Positions 1-11,290 of a DNA stretch of 64,000 nucleotides are shown here, piece by piece. This DNA is from Stercorarius parasiticus (lineage: Eukaryota; Chordata; Aves; Charadriiformes; Stercorariidae), in assembly GCA_013396915.1 (NCBI GenBank), contig VWZL01000298.1:906695-970694 (forward strand). The letters are read 5' to 3'. Made by a program: the position numbers and the translations under genes. The notes below the pieces were generated by a model, which saw nothing but the letters and a program-made list of their open reading frames with translations, ran no database searches and had not been told where the DNA came from. The stretch's first letter is position 1. Each line of letters starts with the position of its first letter.

Positions 1-3000
1 TTTTAGCAGATGCTCACCTCAGTTTGGCTTAACTAGTGTCCCTCGGGACGATGGAGGGACCCAGTCAGAAACTAGCAGTGCCTGCACTGGGAGACAACTT
101 GCTTTGAGTAAACAATTTTGTGATCAGCACAAATACTTAAGCCCTGTCCCCACAGATATCATTTGTAAGTTGCGGAGCCATCCAGTTGGCAATGTGTTAC
201 GTGCTGTCAACACGCACAAGGGACACATGTCAAGGTCCACAGTACCTGTACTGGTCTGCAGAACCACGTGCATGTAGAGGCCACTGATTCAGTAAGCTGC
301 ATATTGAAGTTGGGCTCTCCATCCTATTTTAGTTGCTCTATAGTGAGCAGCAACTCAACTACATCTTCTTTGTAGAAAGAGATAGAGGACAGCCTTCAAC
401 TCTGAAAAAAGCAGAAGAGGACATCTGCTACAGCAGAGTGAGCCAATCCCAAAGCAAAAAGCTATTAAAAATCATGCCATCACGTATGAGACAAAATTCA
501 TACAATTAGATGATCAAACCAAGTTCAGGCTTTCCCAGATGAAGGAGACAGCTGAACTCCTGATGAGAGATATTGCTCTCAGTTTTGTAAAGATAGTGCT
601 TGTTAGCTCCATTTTCAAATGTATTCCACCGTATTGAGTGTATGGTAAAGCTGGTAGTGCAGAAGGAGAGGGATTGCTGTTCCTCATGCTCTTGTTCCTC
701 TTGGGAAACAGCTGAAAGTCTGTAACCTGCTGCAAGGCACCAAGAGCAGTAGCAACAAAACGCTCTCCAACAGATACTCAGCGGTGCCTATGAAATGAGT
801 TGTCACTCCAAGTTCTTACTAGGGAGATGTTTGCATCCCTTACTTTGAAAACATGGTTTTGGCAGTCTCAGGGAAATTTGAAAGACTGAGTCCTGAGATA
901 CTTTCGTTCAAGTTACATCACTGGGAAGAACTACACAGCAGCTGTGCTGTCTGCTCCCTGGATAAGCCACAATGTTGGTGTTGACAGATGTCAGCTCCAA
1001 GATGCTGACAGGAAAGTTGTGTGATCTATCAGCCTAAAACATGACAGTGCACGGCTGGATGTAAATCCACGTGGCATGGCTTCTTACACAGAATGTAACC
1101 TTCGAAAAGATGTCTTTTGCTTTATCATTTGCACTAAAATATTTTACACAACACATTATTACTGGCATATCTAGTATTTGTATTACCAAAAACAATATGA
1201 GAAAGAAAAACTGATGATCCAGATGCTCTAAAACAAGTTATATTATAAACCAGCATTTTAAAAGACAAGATTTAGCCAGCTGCTTAATTCTTTTTTCCAG
1301 TGTTCTAAAAAATCTTAAGTGTCTCTATCCTTCCAATCAACGAACAGAAAAACTGAGAACACATTCCCTTACACTGCCTGAGCTGTGCCAGGAGGGATTC
1401 CTTACCTAGAGTTATAAAGTGCTTGTGGTTGGTTATAAAATAAAAGGCCCTTTGTACATAACATAGTAAATATAATTCTAACTAGCTCTTACTTTCAGGT
1501 TGAGTACTCAATGCACTTTCAGAAGTGATAGACAAAAATAGGTTTATATTACAGTATCAGTTCCCAAGAAATACAGATTACACCTGATTCTAGCACAAAA
1601 TAAGTATTATATAGGCCTAATTCACAAAAACTCAGTGTCACTCCCCAGAAAGCATCTCCTCAACCACCACAAAAATTATCATTAAACTGAAACTCAAGTC
1701 AAGTTTCTTAAGATGAGATGGGCATTCTCAATGTGCTCACACCCTTCTCTGAACTAAGGCCTCCAACCTGTACTTCAGAAAAAGTGAGGAGGACGTGCCC
1801 CGTTCTGCAGGTGTTCTGACATCAGGAGAGAAACCACAGAGCACCAAGATCACTACCAAAGCAGACTGGAGTTGCATTTCTTACATGAATTGGGCCGCTT
1901 GTGTTCCAAAATACCATAAAACACCTAAGTAGCAAGCCAGCATCTACTGCATCGTAACAGATGGTCACAGACTAGAAAAACTTCTATCATTTCTTAAAGC
2001 AGTTACAAAATAAGATGCGCATATAAACTGCAACTGTATATAAATGAATATGTACATATACAGCTGCTCTTAACTCAGCCCTGGTAAAAATTAGAAATAG
2101 CATTGTAATCTGCCACAGTTTTACAAGACCCTTTTGGCCCTGCTTCCCATTGTAGTTGCTCACCAATGCCTTGCGACTTCGTTCACCTGGTTTATCGACC
2201 AAGTGAACATCACAGTCTCCATATTACACAACTTTTTAAAACTTTGATAGGTAAATATACAAATAGGAGGTAGCTATCAAAATATTTGCAACAAACAAAT
2301 AGCAATAGCAAAAGTCACGTTTGGTTATACATACCAAGTGCAAGAAGCAAGGCTATTTGTATTTTGCTGCTTTTGGTGCCCACTTAGGTGATCTCAGTGG
2401 AAAATATTAAAAAATGTTGAGTTACAATGAGCTGTGTTCTGCAGCCACTACAGTACCAGGCCAGAATAAAAAGCGCAGTGAAGCATATTACATTTACTGA
2501 AGCAGCTATGTCCTCAAGAAAACATAGAACTTGGAAATGGAAAGTTGTACTCTGGAGCATTCAAGCCATCTTTTTAATTACCTTGCCATTTTTGCATACT
2601 AGTTAGGAAAGGCTTGTTTCTTTTCCTTTAACCATAAAACTGTTACTCGATGACTTCATGTTGCAAGTGACAAAAACACAGAGAAAAGTTAAAAATTCTC
2701 ATCGGAAATCAAACAATTATTCAAAAAGTGTTATATCTAAAAGAGAATTAAAAAAATCCAGTGTGAAGCAGAGATTTGTATTGTCTGTGCTCTCATTCCT
2801 GCCTTTTACAGTCTACTCTGTGTTCTTATTGTGTACTTAGCTAGTTATGTTTAGCTCCATCCCCATGGCACAAATGAAGACAGACTGAAATTTCCTTTAT
2901 TTTCAGAAAAGTGCCACACTGACATCAAAAGTTCTAACTGCAGCAAGACAACACAGACCACAGGTGCATGAACTGCTGCTTTGGCAGCATAGCTATTTCT

Positions 3001-6000
3001 CCAGTTCCTTCTCTCATTTTTATTAATTCATTCTTTCCTGTCCATAGCATGTTACCTTCCTTGCGCTTAAGTCCATGACACCTAGCAGAACCAGGGCTAT
3101 AGTAAAACACTCGATTCTTCCCCTGTGCTACATTTATGAAATTAAGATAAATAACAAACACCACCTCAAAAGACAGACAAGAGTTTCTAGTGGGTAAAAC
3201 CAGATTTGACTGGCAATAAACCTCCATTTTGGAATAACAGAAAAAGGGTACATTGCTGCAGGCAATAACAATTTCGATAATCTAAACTATATCCATAGCA
3301 GTAGATCATGCAGCTCCAGACTCAGCTGAAGTACCCAGCAAAATATTCCTAACTTCCAATTCCGCAGTGATATTCACCTGAATTCTACCATGCAAGGCTA
3401 ACTTTCATTTAATATTCACAAAACATATGTATGATGTTCAGGTTACAGTATACCTTCAGGACATTATATACGTTGCCTCTTCTCAACAGAGCTAACTGAT
3501 CTTCCACAGAGTTCCAGGGAAAAAAAATAAGAAAAATCTTTAAAACATAGGTATGTGCTCCTTCAAAAATGTGACAGTAACATGATTGAGAGCCATGTAT
3601 CAATAAGTTCATCAAATGCACAAATGTTTCTCCAAATATCAAATACTGTTGCAATCGGCAGGACAGGACTTAAGTCCTGTGATCGTTTTCTTTGTCACTT
3701 TTGGATTCTGCATCCCCAGATTAAGTACTAACAATGTTGCTTTCGTGAAAGCTGGAGAAGTTCCTTGTTATTTTCTTCTCAGAGACCTCCATCAGTCTCA
3801 AAAGTTTTTAGCTCCCATCCATTGGGGGGAATTTTACACGCACAGGTTAACACAATCAAACAGATGAGATGCTGTGGGACAACCCTTATTAGCAGCAAGA
3901 ATGCATGGAACAGCAGTTGCCCTTCTTCAGGTGGGCAGAGATCTCCTGGACCTGCACTAACGAGTATGTTAATGTCAAACATCTTCCTGAACTCACCCAT
4001 TATTCTTTTTAATAGTGGAGATCTTCCAACCCTCTTTTCATTAATACAGAAACTCATACACATGCTTGCAGGCACCAGCTTCTTGCACAGAACGTGAATG
4101 GTGAATTTTACGATGCCATACGGGCTAATTCATATTCCCTGAGCAAGACTACTGCTACCATTCAGAACAGGGTTACGCCAGATTGAAGCTAGGCTCTTCT
4201 TCTCTCTACAGCTTCAAGCTCTTGAAAGGGTTCCAGGAACTCCTACATCAGTTCGTTCTTCAGTCCCCACCAGTCATGAAAAGGATTCAATTTTTCCTAT
4301 TAATTTTCAGATAAATAAAATAACTCTTTTAAACAGCAAGCTAATCACAATCATCATCTCCAGTTTTCTCCTATACCTCATATTCTGAGTTTAATTTTTG
4401 CCTCTACAGATTCTTTACATTGTTTCTGAAATACAATACTAAAAATATCCTCTACTCAGTAACTTCTATATAGAATAATTATTCTTATGTTCCTGCGCAT
4501 GCGTCAAAATCTTATTTAAGGTAAGAGAATGAAAAAAATGACAGAGCGATGGAAAGAGAGAGGGCTAGAGTTTTCTAAGGACAGTTATCCGTTCCTCTCA
4601 GCTTCAACAGTACAGTGCTACTGCTGCTAATGTCACCGACTGAGAATTTCAAAAGAAGTTTCAAACAAAAGGATCCCATCACTAACCCCCAAGGCAGACA
4701 AAGGCCCTTTGAAAAAGGTTTGAGATGCCTCAAACATATTATCCATGTCTTTGAAGATACGCATTCAGTCTATTTTAAAACCTTAAGATACTGGGAGGCT
4801 GCAGTAAAAAACACTGAATTCCAACTCAAAAAATTGCTACATTCCCCATCACCAGTTCCACACTATTTTGCTATGTGTTCCCCTCCGTTTATAAAAGGCA
4901 TTTAAAAAACTACTTCTGTTTGTGGAGAAGTTCTTACAAATTGGAGTAATACACAGGATATCTTGCCTTTATAGCAATTCCATTTCATTTTGAGAAAAGG
5001 TTCCTCACCACTCTGTGGTTCTCATATTTTATAACTGAACTAAAATCTCTTCAGCTCAGAATGTAACAGATAAAAAACAACTAATGGATCCACAGTATGC
5101 TACTAGGCAGCTTTTACTAGTCTGTAAAATATTCCCCTTATGCTGAGGAGGGAAGTTCAAGCATGTGATAGGGAGAAAACAAGTGATTACATTACTGTGT
5201 TCATACCACTGAGAGAGGCTAATTGCATTTGGGAGCAAAGTGCTAAAACGACAGAGTTCATTTGAGAAACAAAAAAAAAATAAAGATCAGGACAGAGAAC
5301 CCTGTGCAAGAATCAAGGCTTTCCTATGAATATCGTGACCTGAAGAAAACGAACCCAAGAAACCCAAATTCACGTACCCTATACATAGCAGCAGAGGGAG
5401 AGGAAAAGCTATGCGAGTGACCTGTTACTACGTAGGTAATCTAAGACGCTGCCAGAATCAGGAATTCTCATAAAACAGCAAAGAATTTGCAAAGCAAGTT
5501 AAGACGAGACGCAAAAACACGCTCCGGGGTCAATATTTTCAATTTGAAGCAAGACTCCTGTAGCGTGCCTTTCACTCTGTGCACGTTAATCCTGAAACCG
5601 TACACAGGAAACCTGACCGTGAATCACCTGAAATTCAGACAAGTACGGACAGAGCTATGACTTGCTGTTTCCTCCACCAGTCCCCCACCCGAGTTCCACC
5701 GAGCAGGGCAACCACCACCACATCAGCTGTACAAGCAGCGCAGTGGCGCACACGCAATGCAAAACTGTGAAGATCAATGTAAGGATCTAAAACCGCACTT
5801 GGCAACACACTGAGTTTTGACAGCCTCCAGAACGCTTGACCTGAAACTAGAGTTATTAAAGCACATGTGCTGCCTGCTCCGAACCCGGGCAGTTTTTCTA
5901 CAGTGCCACTGCAAACAGCATCTGGCAGGCACATTGATGGATGCAGCTGTTGACCTCATGAATCAAAGAGGAACCACAACAACGCTTGATAAACAAAACC

Positions 6001-6534
6001 AAAAACAGGGACCTTCAGACATCGAGCACAATAGCAAATCTCTTTTACAAAAGGTGTTTAAGCACATTTCCAGAATAGTCCGAAGAGTGACAGCTATTAA
6101 TACTGATGCTTTCACAGTCCGCTCATCACCTTTATCCTATCTAGACTGTTTGCTAATTTACTTTCCTTTAAGCACTCGTTTTAGCCACCTGCTGAACAAG
6201 TAGAAATATTACACTCTATTTTTTTTTTCAAGAAAAGGACGTGGCTTAAGTCATAAACACAACGTTGATGCTGCAGCCTTAATTCTCAGTGCATCTCCTT
6301 AAGGGCTTCATAAATACACTGAACAATGGCAGTGTCTAACCCCAGCAGACTAGTACTTTTCAAATACCACCACCTGAGGTCCTTCTGAGGGTAATAATAA
6401 AAAAAAGCGTACAAAAGCAATCCAGTTTCCTTCTGCTAATGAAAGCACTTCTATATTCTAGCATATTGATAACATCTGAAAAGAATTCATACAGATATCC
6501 AACAGAAAGTGACAGAAAAGGTCACCTAAGCATC
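1..6534 (-). other. MBP: Intron of MBP (golli), leftmost part; no recognised element
   Basis: AT-rich sequence with short ORFs only and no family I can name. It holds a CpG-containing 10-mer TGCGCATGCG at 4494-4503 (NRF1-like) and a moderately GC-richer patch at about 5580-6000 that I cannot assign. Assignment to the intron rests on the golli exon at 32.4 kb, whose downstream partner is not in the window; no further golli coding exon was recognised here. Confidence 0.55.
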
Positions 6535-7133
6535 TGTGCTGGTTTAGGCTGGGGTAGACTTAATTTTCTTCATAGCAGCTATTATAGGGCTGTGTTTTGG
6601 ATTGTGCTGGAAACAGCGTTGATAACACAAGGAAGTTTTGGTTATTGCTCGGCAGTGCTTACAGAGTCAAGGCCTTTTCTACTCCTCACACCATCCCACC
6701 AGCGAGTGGGCTGGGGGTGCACAAGAAGTTGTGAGGGGACACAGCCGGGACAGCTGACCCCAACTGACCAGAGGGATATTCCATACCATGTGATGTCATG
6801 CTCAGCATATAAAGCTGTGGGAAGAAGAAGGAAGGGGGGGGACTGTTTGGAGTTACGACATTTGTCTTCCTAAGTAACCATTACATGTGATGGAGCCGTG
6901 CTTTCCTGGAGATGGCTGAACACCTGCCTGCCGATGGGAAGCAGGCAATGAATTCCTTGTTTTTCTTGGCTTGCGTGCACGGCTGTTGCTTCACCTATTA
7001 AACTGCCTTTATCTCAACCCATGAGTTCTCTCACTTCTAACCCTTCTGATTCTCTCCTCCATCCTACTCGGGGGGGGGAAGTGAGCAAGCGGCTGTGTGG
7101 TGCTTGGCTGCCACGTGGGGTTAAATCATGACA
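6535..7133 (+). mobile_element. Solo LTR of an endogenous retrovirus (599 bp)
   Basis: The element begins TGTGCTGGTTT and ends AAATCATGACA, an imperfect inverted terminal pair (8 of 11 match). It is flanked by GCATC (6530-6534) and GCATG (7134-7138), which reads as a 5-bp target-site duplication with one change. Internally there is TGATGTCA (CRE/ATF-like, 6791-6798), a TATA box TATAAAG (6808-6814) and an ATTAAA polyadenylation signal (6997-7002), giving U3-R-U5 order on the plus strand. The sequence resembles LTRs common in neognath birds. A 5-bp duplication suits an ERVL/class III-type element. No gag, pol or env lies next to it, so it is a solo LTR left by recombination. It sits antisense to the host gene. 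Confidence 0.85.
6808..6814 (+). promoter_or_regulatory. LTR TATA box with upstream CRE-like site
   Basis: TATAAAG lies 9 bases after the end of a TGATGTCA element (6791-6798). Spacing and position, about 270 bp into the LTR, fit a U3 core promoter. Activity is unknown. Confidence 0.5.
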
Positions 7134-10100
7134 GCATGTGAATACTCGATCTATGCTAAAAGCACAACAGAGATGCAAAAACCAGCAACTAGTTACAGAA
7201 TGATGCACAATAGTTAAGAGGGAAAAAAACCCAAACTATGATCATTGAAAAAAAGTACAAAATAACAATCCACTAGTCAAGAAGAAGGGATTACAAATAT
7301 TTTGGGCTTTTTTCAGGCAAAAATTGTCTTTCAACCTTGTACATTGAACTTGTCGTTATAGCAGGTTTGAGTTTGCCAGTTTCTAATGAATAAAAAAGCA
7401 GAACACTTGCCACTGCCCGAGTTATTAGAGCTCCTCAGCCTTGACTCCTCCTTAGGGACCTATACAGGACTGTCTGTAGCACTGAACCTGTTGATTTGCA
7501 CCTTTTAGCCACAGGAGGAGAGAGAAGGGAGGTAAAAGAGGTGGCAGCTCTCCACGGGGAGCACAATGCAATGGAACAGCAGCACTCCAAACTTGCCTCA
7601 AAGCAATGCTGGGAGGGTTTCTGCAGAGTGCTGGGCTGCACAGCAGCCTCTGGGCACTTTTACCAAGCAGCACTGAACAGCAAAGGAAACAAAACACTTC
7701 CCGGCAAGCAACCTAGAAATAGCTGGCCACAAAGGAGCGCATTTAGGAAATTTCACCATTCCAAACCATGATTCGGTGCAGAAGTTACCTGATGTCATGA
7801 TACTCAGAGGAGAGAGTACAGCCCTTTCCCAGACTCCCACCAACCACTCGCTGTATGATGCTGCATATGCCTGCTGCTTACGGAGGTTTTTTAAATAAAC
7901 ACAATAAATCAATAAATAAAACATGCCTGAAGCAACGTCCAAATCTGCTTCATCACACAAAAGGATGCCTGGAGTGGCCCAGGAACAAGAAGATGCTTAG
8001 AGTGTCTTAAATAAGTAAAAAAATCAAATATTCATTTAAATATTATTTTCTTCCTCCCATTACCTAGAAGGTGTTTTGAGTGGAATATATTATAAAATGA
8101 AAGTTATTACAGAGCAACTCAAAAATATTCACTGTAAAAGTTTCAGGCCTAAGAACGATACAAAACTATTAGAAATAAACCAAGCTGCCACCTTCTCAGC
8201 AAAAAACATATTTTCTGGGTCCCCAGCTGTGAAAACCTTCTGGCTTTTGCAGTACTCCAGTTGACAGTGGACAGGTATTTTTGACAAAAACACAGCACAG
8301 TTGATATCCTGACTCTGCAGCCAGAATTGCCTTTTTTTAATAGAAAACAGATAAGGTTTCCCTTGTCAATAAGTGGTTGAGCCTGCAGGCTTGCAGAAAC
8401 AAAGTGGAACACACGTGACTACGTGGGCTACAAAAAGCTGAAGCATTATCCCGCCAGCTAAACACAGAGAGAAGGAACTGGGCACCCAACAGGACAGTTT
8501 AGCTCTGCCCAGTTCCCCAGCAGCAAACCAGATTGCGAGGAGGCCAGAATTTCACTTCTGGTATTTCATTCTCAATTCCATTACGTGCAAGGACCAGTCC
8601 TTTAGTGTGAAAAATAAATACGCCAACATATACGTCTGGGTCATTTCTATGTGTAGTTGAAGACTGGCTTTACTGAGCAACAAAAGTATCTTTTAACCAC
8701 TTGCTTTGGCTTGATTGTACCACCAAAAAAAAAAAAAGCGCACTTAAAAGAGTAGACAACTTTAAAAGACTTTCTTGCTGTTCTACTCACAGTGACACAT
8801 TACACTAACCCAAACCCCCTCTGAGCTCAATGAGTAGGAAACACGCCCCGAAACAATTGCCACTGCATACAAAAAATGGACTTTCAGCTTCTTGAATTTA
8901 ATTTTCATTTCCCAAGTCTTAGATCATGAGAAAGAAAGCTCACAAAAAAAGCACTTTACATTCAAAATTACACCCCTTCAACTACCTCAAAACTACAAAG
9001 ACACTTTCAGCATTTAAAAGGCAGGTTTTACACTTATTTGCCAAGAATTAAAAGAAGAATTAAATACAACACCGAGCAGTTATTTTTAGAAGGGATTTTT
9101 TCCTAATATACTGATTTGGAAGGAAGATAATTTTCACTGCTTTTAGGTCACTCAGCAGTCTCTAGTTTTATGAATTCTATTTCTAGGCCAAAGCTAAGAA
9201 AAATTTTACACTCAAATCACATGATATTAAAATACATTTTATTTACCTGCCAAGACCTGTAGGTTCAAAGGAAATTCTGACTAATGCATTTGTTTCTGCA
9301 CCGTGATAAAATTATCAAGTGTTACTTAAATCTTGTACAAAAAGGGTTTGGGTTTTTTTAGGGGGTGGTGGGTTATTGAGAGACATCTTTGTCTTTCAAA
9401 AGCGCTGTGGGATTTTAACCCAGAAAACCTGATGTTTCATCTCCTCATTAGCCTGCACTCCACCATGGCCACAGCCTTGTCCCATCCCCGAGGCCCGTGT
9501 CCCCCCTCTTCACCATCTCCTCAAGCTGGGCTGCCCAAACACTTGTTGGGCCCCCAAGGAGCCAAACAAGGGGTGGGACAGGGGCTAAAAATAATCCATT
9601 TTAATGATGTAGGGGAGAGAGAGGGAGAGAACGGAACCAGAACGGCTCTCCGATCTGATCCACCATACAGCCCCACACCCCCAGTTTTAATGGGAGAAAC
9701 AAGGTTTGCTACGCAATGTAAATTATTGGACTCTGTAATTGAACAACACAAGCTTTTCCTCTTCTCTGATTTTTTAGGCCAATATTAAATGCATGATCTT
9801 GAAAGAAACTGAGTTTTATTACTCTCTGCTCCCAGAAGGAACACAGGTCCTCTGCGTGGTGTAAATAAACGCACAAACACCACTTAAAGGAAAATATTTT
9901 CAAATGTCAAGATTTATGAGGGTGGTATTTACAAAATAATCAAAACACAGTTGTCCTCTTCAAAATGTAAATAAAGATTTCTTTTCAACTGTTTTGAAAA
10001 ACAGTTGGCATGGAAGTAAGTTTTTTTTAGTTAAAGGAAACTGATGAAGGCACAAAATAGATTGTACGATTGTAAAACACTGGTACGACACCTTTTAACT

Positions 10101-10417
10101 CCCACTTAAGTAAATTAAAAAAAAAAACAAGTAAACAAACAAAAATCCTCTATTCACTTATGAAGTGTACTGTTTTGTAGAAGACAAATTGAAGCTTAAG
10201 TCATCAGCACAAAATAGCGACCAGGAAGGGTAACTACCAAGAGCAAGAACATGATTTCCTGCCATCAGTCCGATTTCTTTGTTGTATTTGAAAAATACGT
10301 GCATCTAGCAAACCCCACAGGGGCTGAAAAACCTCCACGCACAACAGTACGAGCACAAAAAAGTAAGAATGCTTTTTTGTTTTTAATAGTACTAGCTTAG
10401 TATTATCTTCACTGTCG
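7134..10417 (-). other. MBP: Intron of MBP (golli); no recognised element
   Basis: AT-rich DNA with a slightly GC-richer patch at about 7430-7960 and another at about 9330-9700. The latter carries an open plus-strand frame of 151 codons (9333-9788) with no family resemblance and low-complexity Pro/Ser content. I take it as chance. Confidence 0.5.
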
Positions 10418-10557
10418 ATGCCTGTCAGAGTTCAAGGAACGTCTAGACAATGGTTTTAGTCATATGGTTTTGTTTTCGGCAGTCCTGTGCGGAGACGGGA
10501 GTTGAACTCAATGATCTTTATGGGTCCCTTCCGATTTAAGATATTCTATGATATGTG
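10418..10557 (+). mobile_element. CR1 LINE, 3'-end fragment
   Basis: The sequence follows the avian CR1 3' UTR: GAGTTCAAGGAACGTCT near its start, then TTGAACTCAATGATCTTTA, GGGTCCCTTCC and the terminal ATTCTATGAT, which corresponds to the CR1 octamer repeat. The element is strongly 5'-truncated, as is usual for CR1, and runs on the plus strand. Confidence 0.85.
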
Positions 10558-10799
10558 AAGACAAGGCAAGACACTCATCACATCATCAAGATAAAAATGT
10601 GTCAAAAATAGTTCCTCACTATATACTACTACAAACATAGATACTAAGTCTTATTAAAACCTTGAGTCTAATGAAGACTCACCAGGAATGTTAGACACTA
10701 AGCAAAACCCAGTATTTGCTGAAGGATTATTTTCTGCAATCCTCTTGAATAAACTTCTGCCTTCAGCCCTGTTGTGCTGTTTCCAAGGTTCATCTTGTC

Positions 10800-11290
10800 C
10801 ACATCACCCTGGATTCTTTGCTTGCCAACTCGGTCCACCACTTCCTCACTTGTCTGTGCATCACCATCTCCCTCCCTCATTGTTCCTAGTTTAAAGCTCT
10901 CCTCACCAGGCTGGCCAGCCTGTTGGCAACAATGCTTTTGCTCTACTTAGTCAGGTAGATGAAGTCTCTTCTGAGCAGTCCTTCATCCTCAAAGAGGGTC
11001 CCCATGGTTGTAAAAACCCAAAAAAAAGCTGCCAGCACCAGCTGTGCAACCAGTTGTTGACCTCCAGGATCCATGCAGTTCTTCAAGCCCTACACTGCAC
11101 TGGGAGGATCAAGGAGAAAACCCTTGGCCTCTGTGCCTTTGTTCCTCAGCCCCTGAGCCTTATAACCATGCTTGATAGCATCGTGTTGCCCCTTCCAGTA
11201 TCTTGGGTGCCATGTGGAAGAGCAGCAAGGGGATAATAGTCCAAAAATAGTCCAAGGGAATAATAGTCCAAGCCCCAGCAGCCTGACCAC
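10800..11290 (-). mobile_element. CR1 LINE ORF1 remnant (esterase-like domain)
   Basis: Read on the minus strand, the sequence matches the C-terminal half of avian CR1 ORF1p, whose SGNH/esterase-like domain is known. Recognisable pieces include DYYPL..LPHGT near 11230-11260 (family: DYYPLLLFHVGTND), DAIK near 11175, the phrase corresponding to NNWL near 11050, and the REGDGDAQ-like run near 10860. Frameshifts and stops break it throughout. It is separate from, and opposite in strand to, the CR1 3' end 250 bp to its left. Internal position without a 3' end suggests deletion or rearrangement after insertion. Confidence 0.75.

Noticed and set aside
5817..6203. 128-codon plus-strand frame
   Set aside because: No domain or family match; composition fits chance in a slightly GC-richer patch.
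6439..6873. 144-codon plus-strand frame
   Set aside because: Most of it is the U3 part of the solo LTR; no protein family resemblance.
9333..9788. 151-codon plus-strand frame
   Set aside because: No recognisable domain, Pro/Ser low-complexity middle, no splice or promoter context; likely chance.
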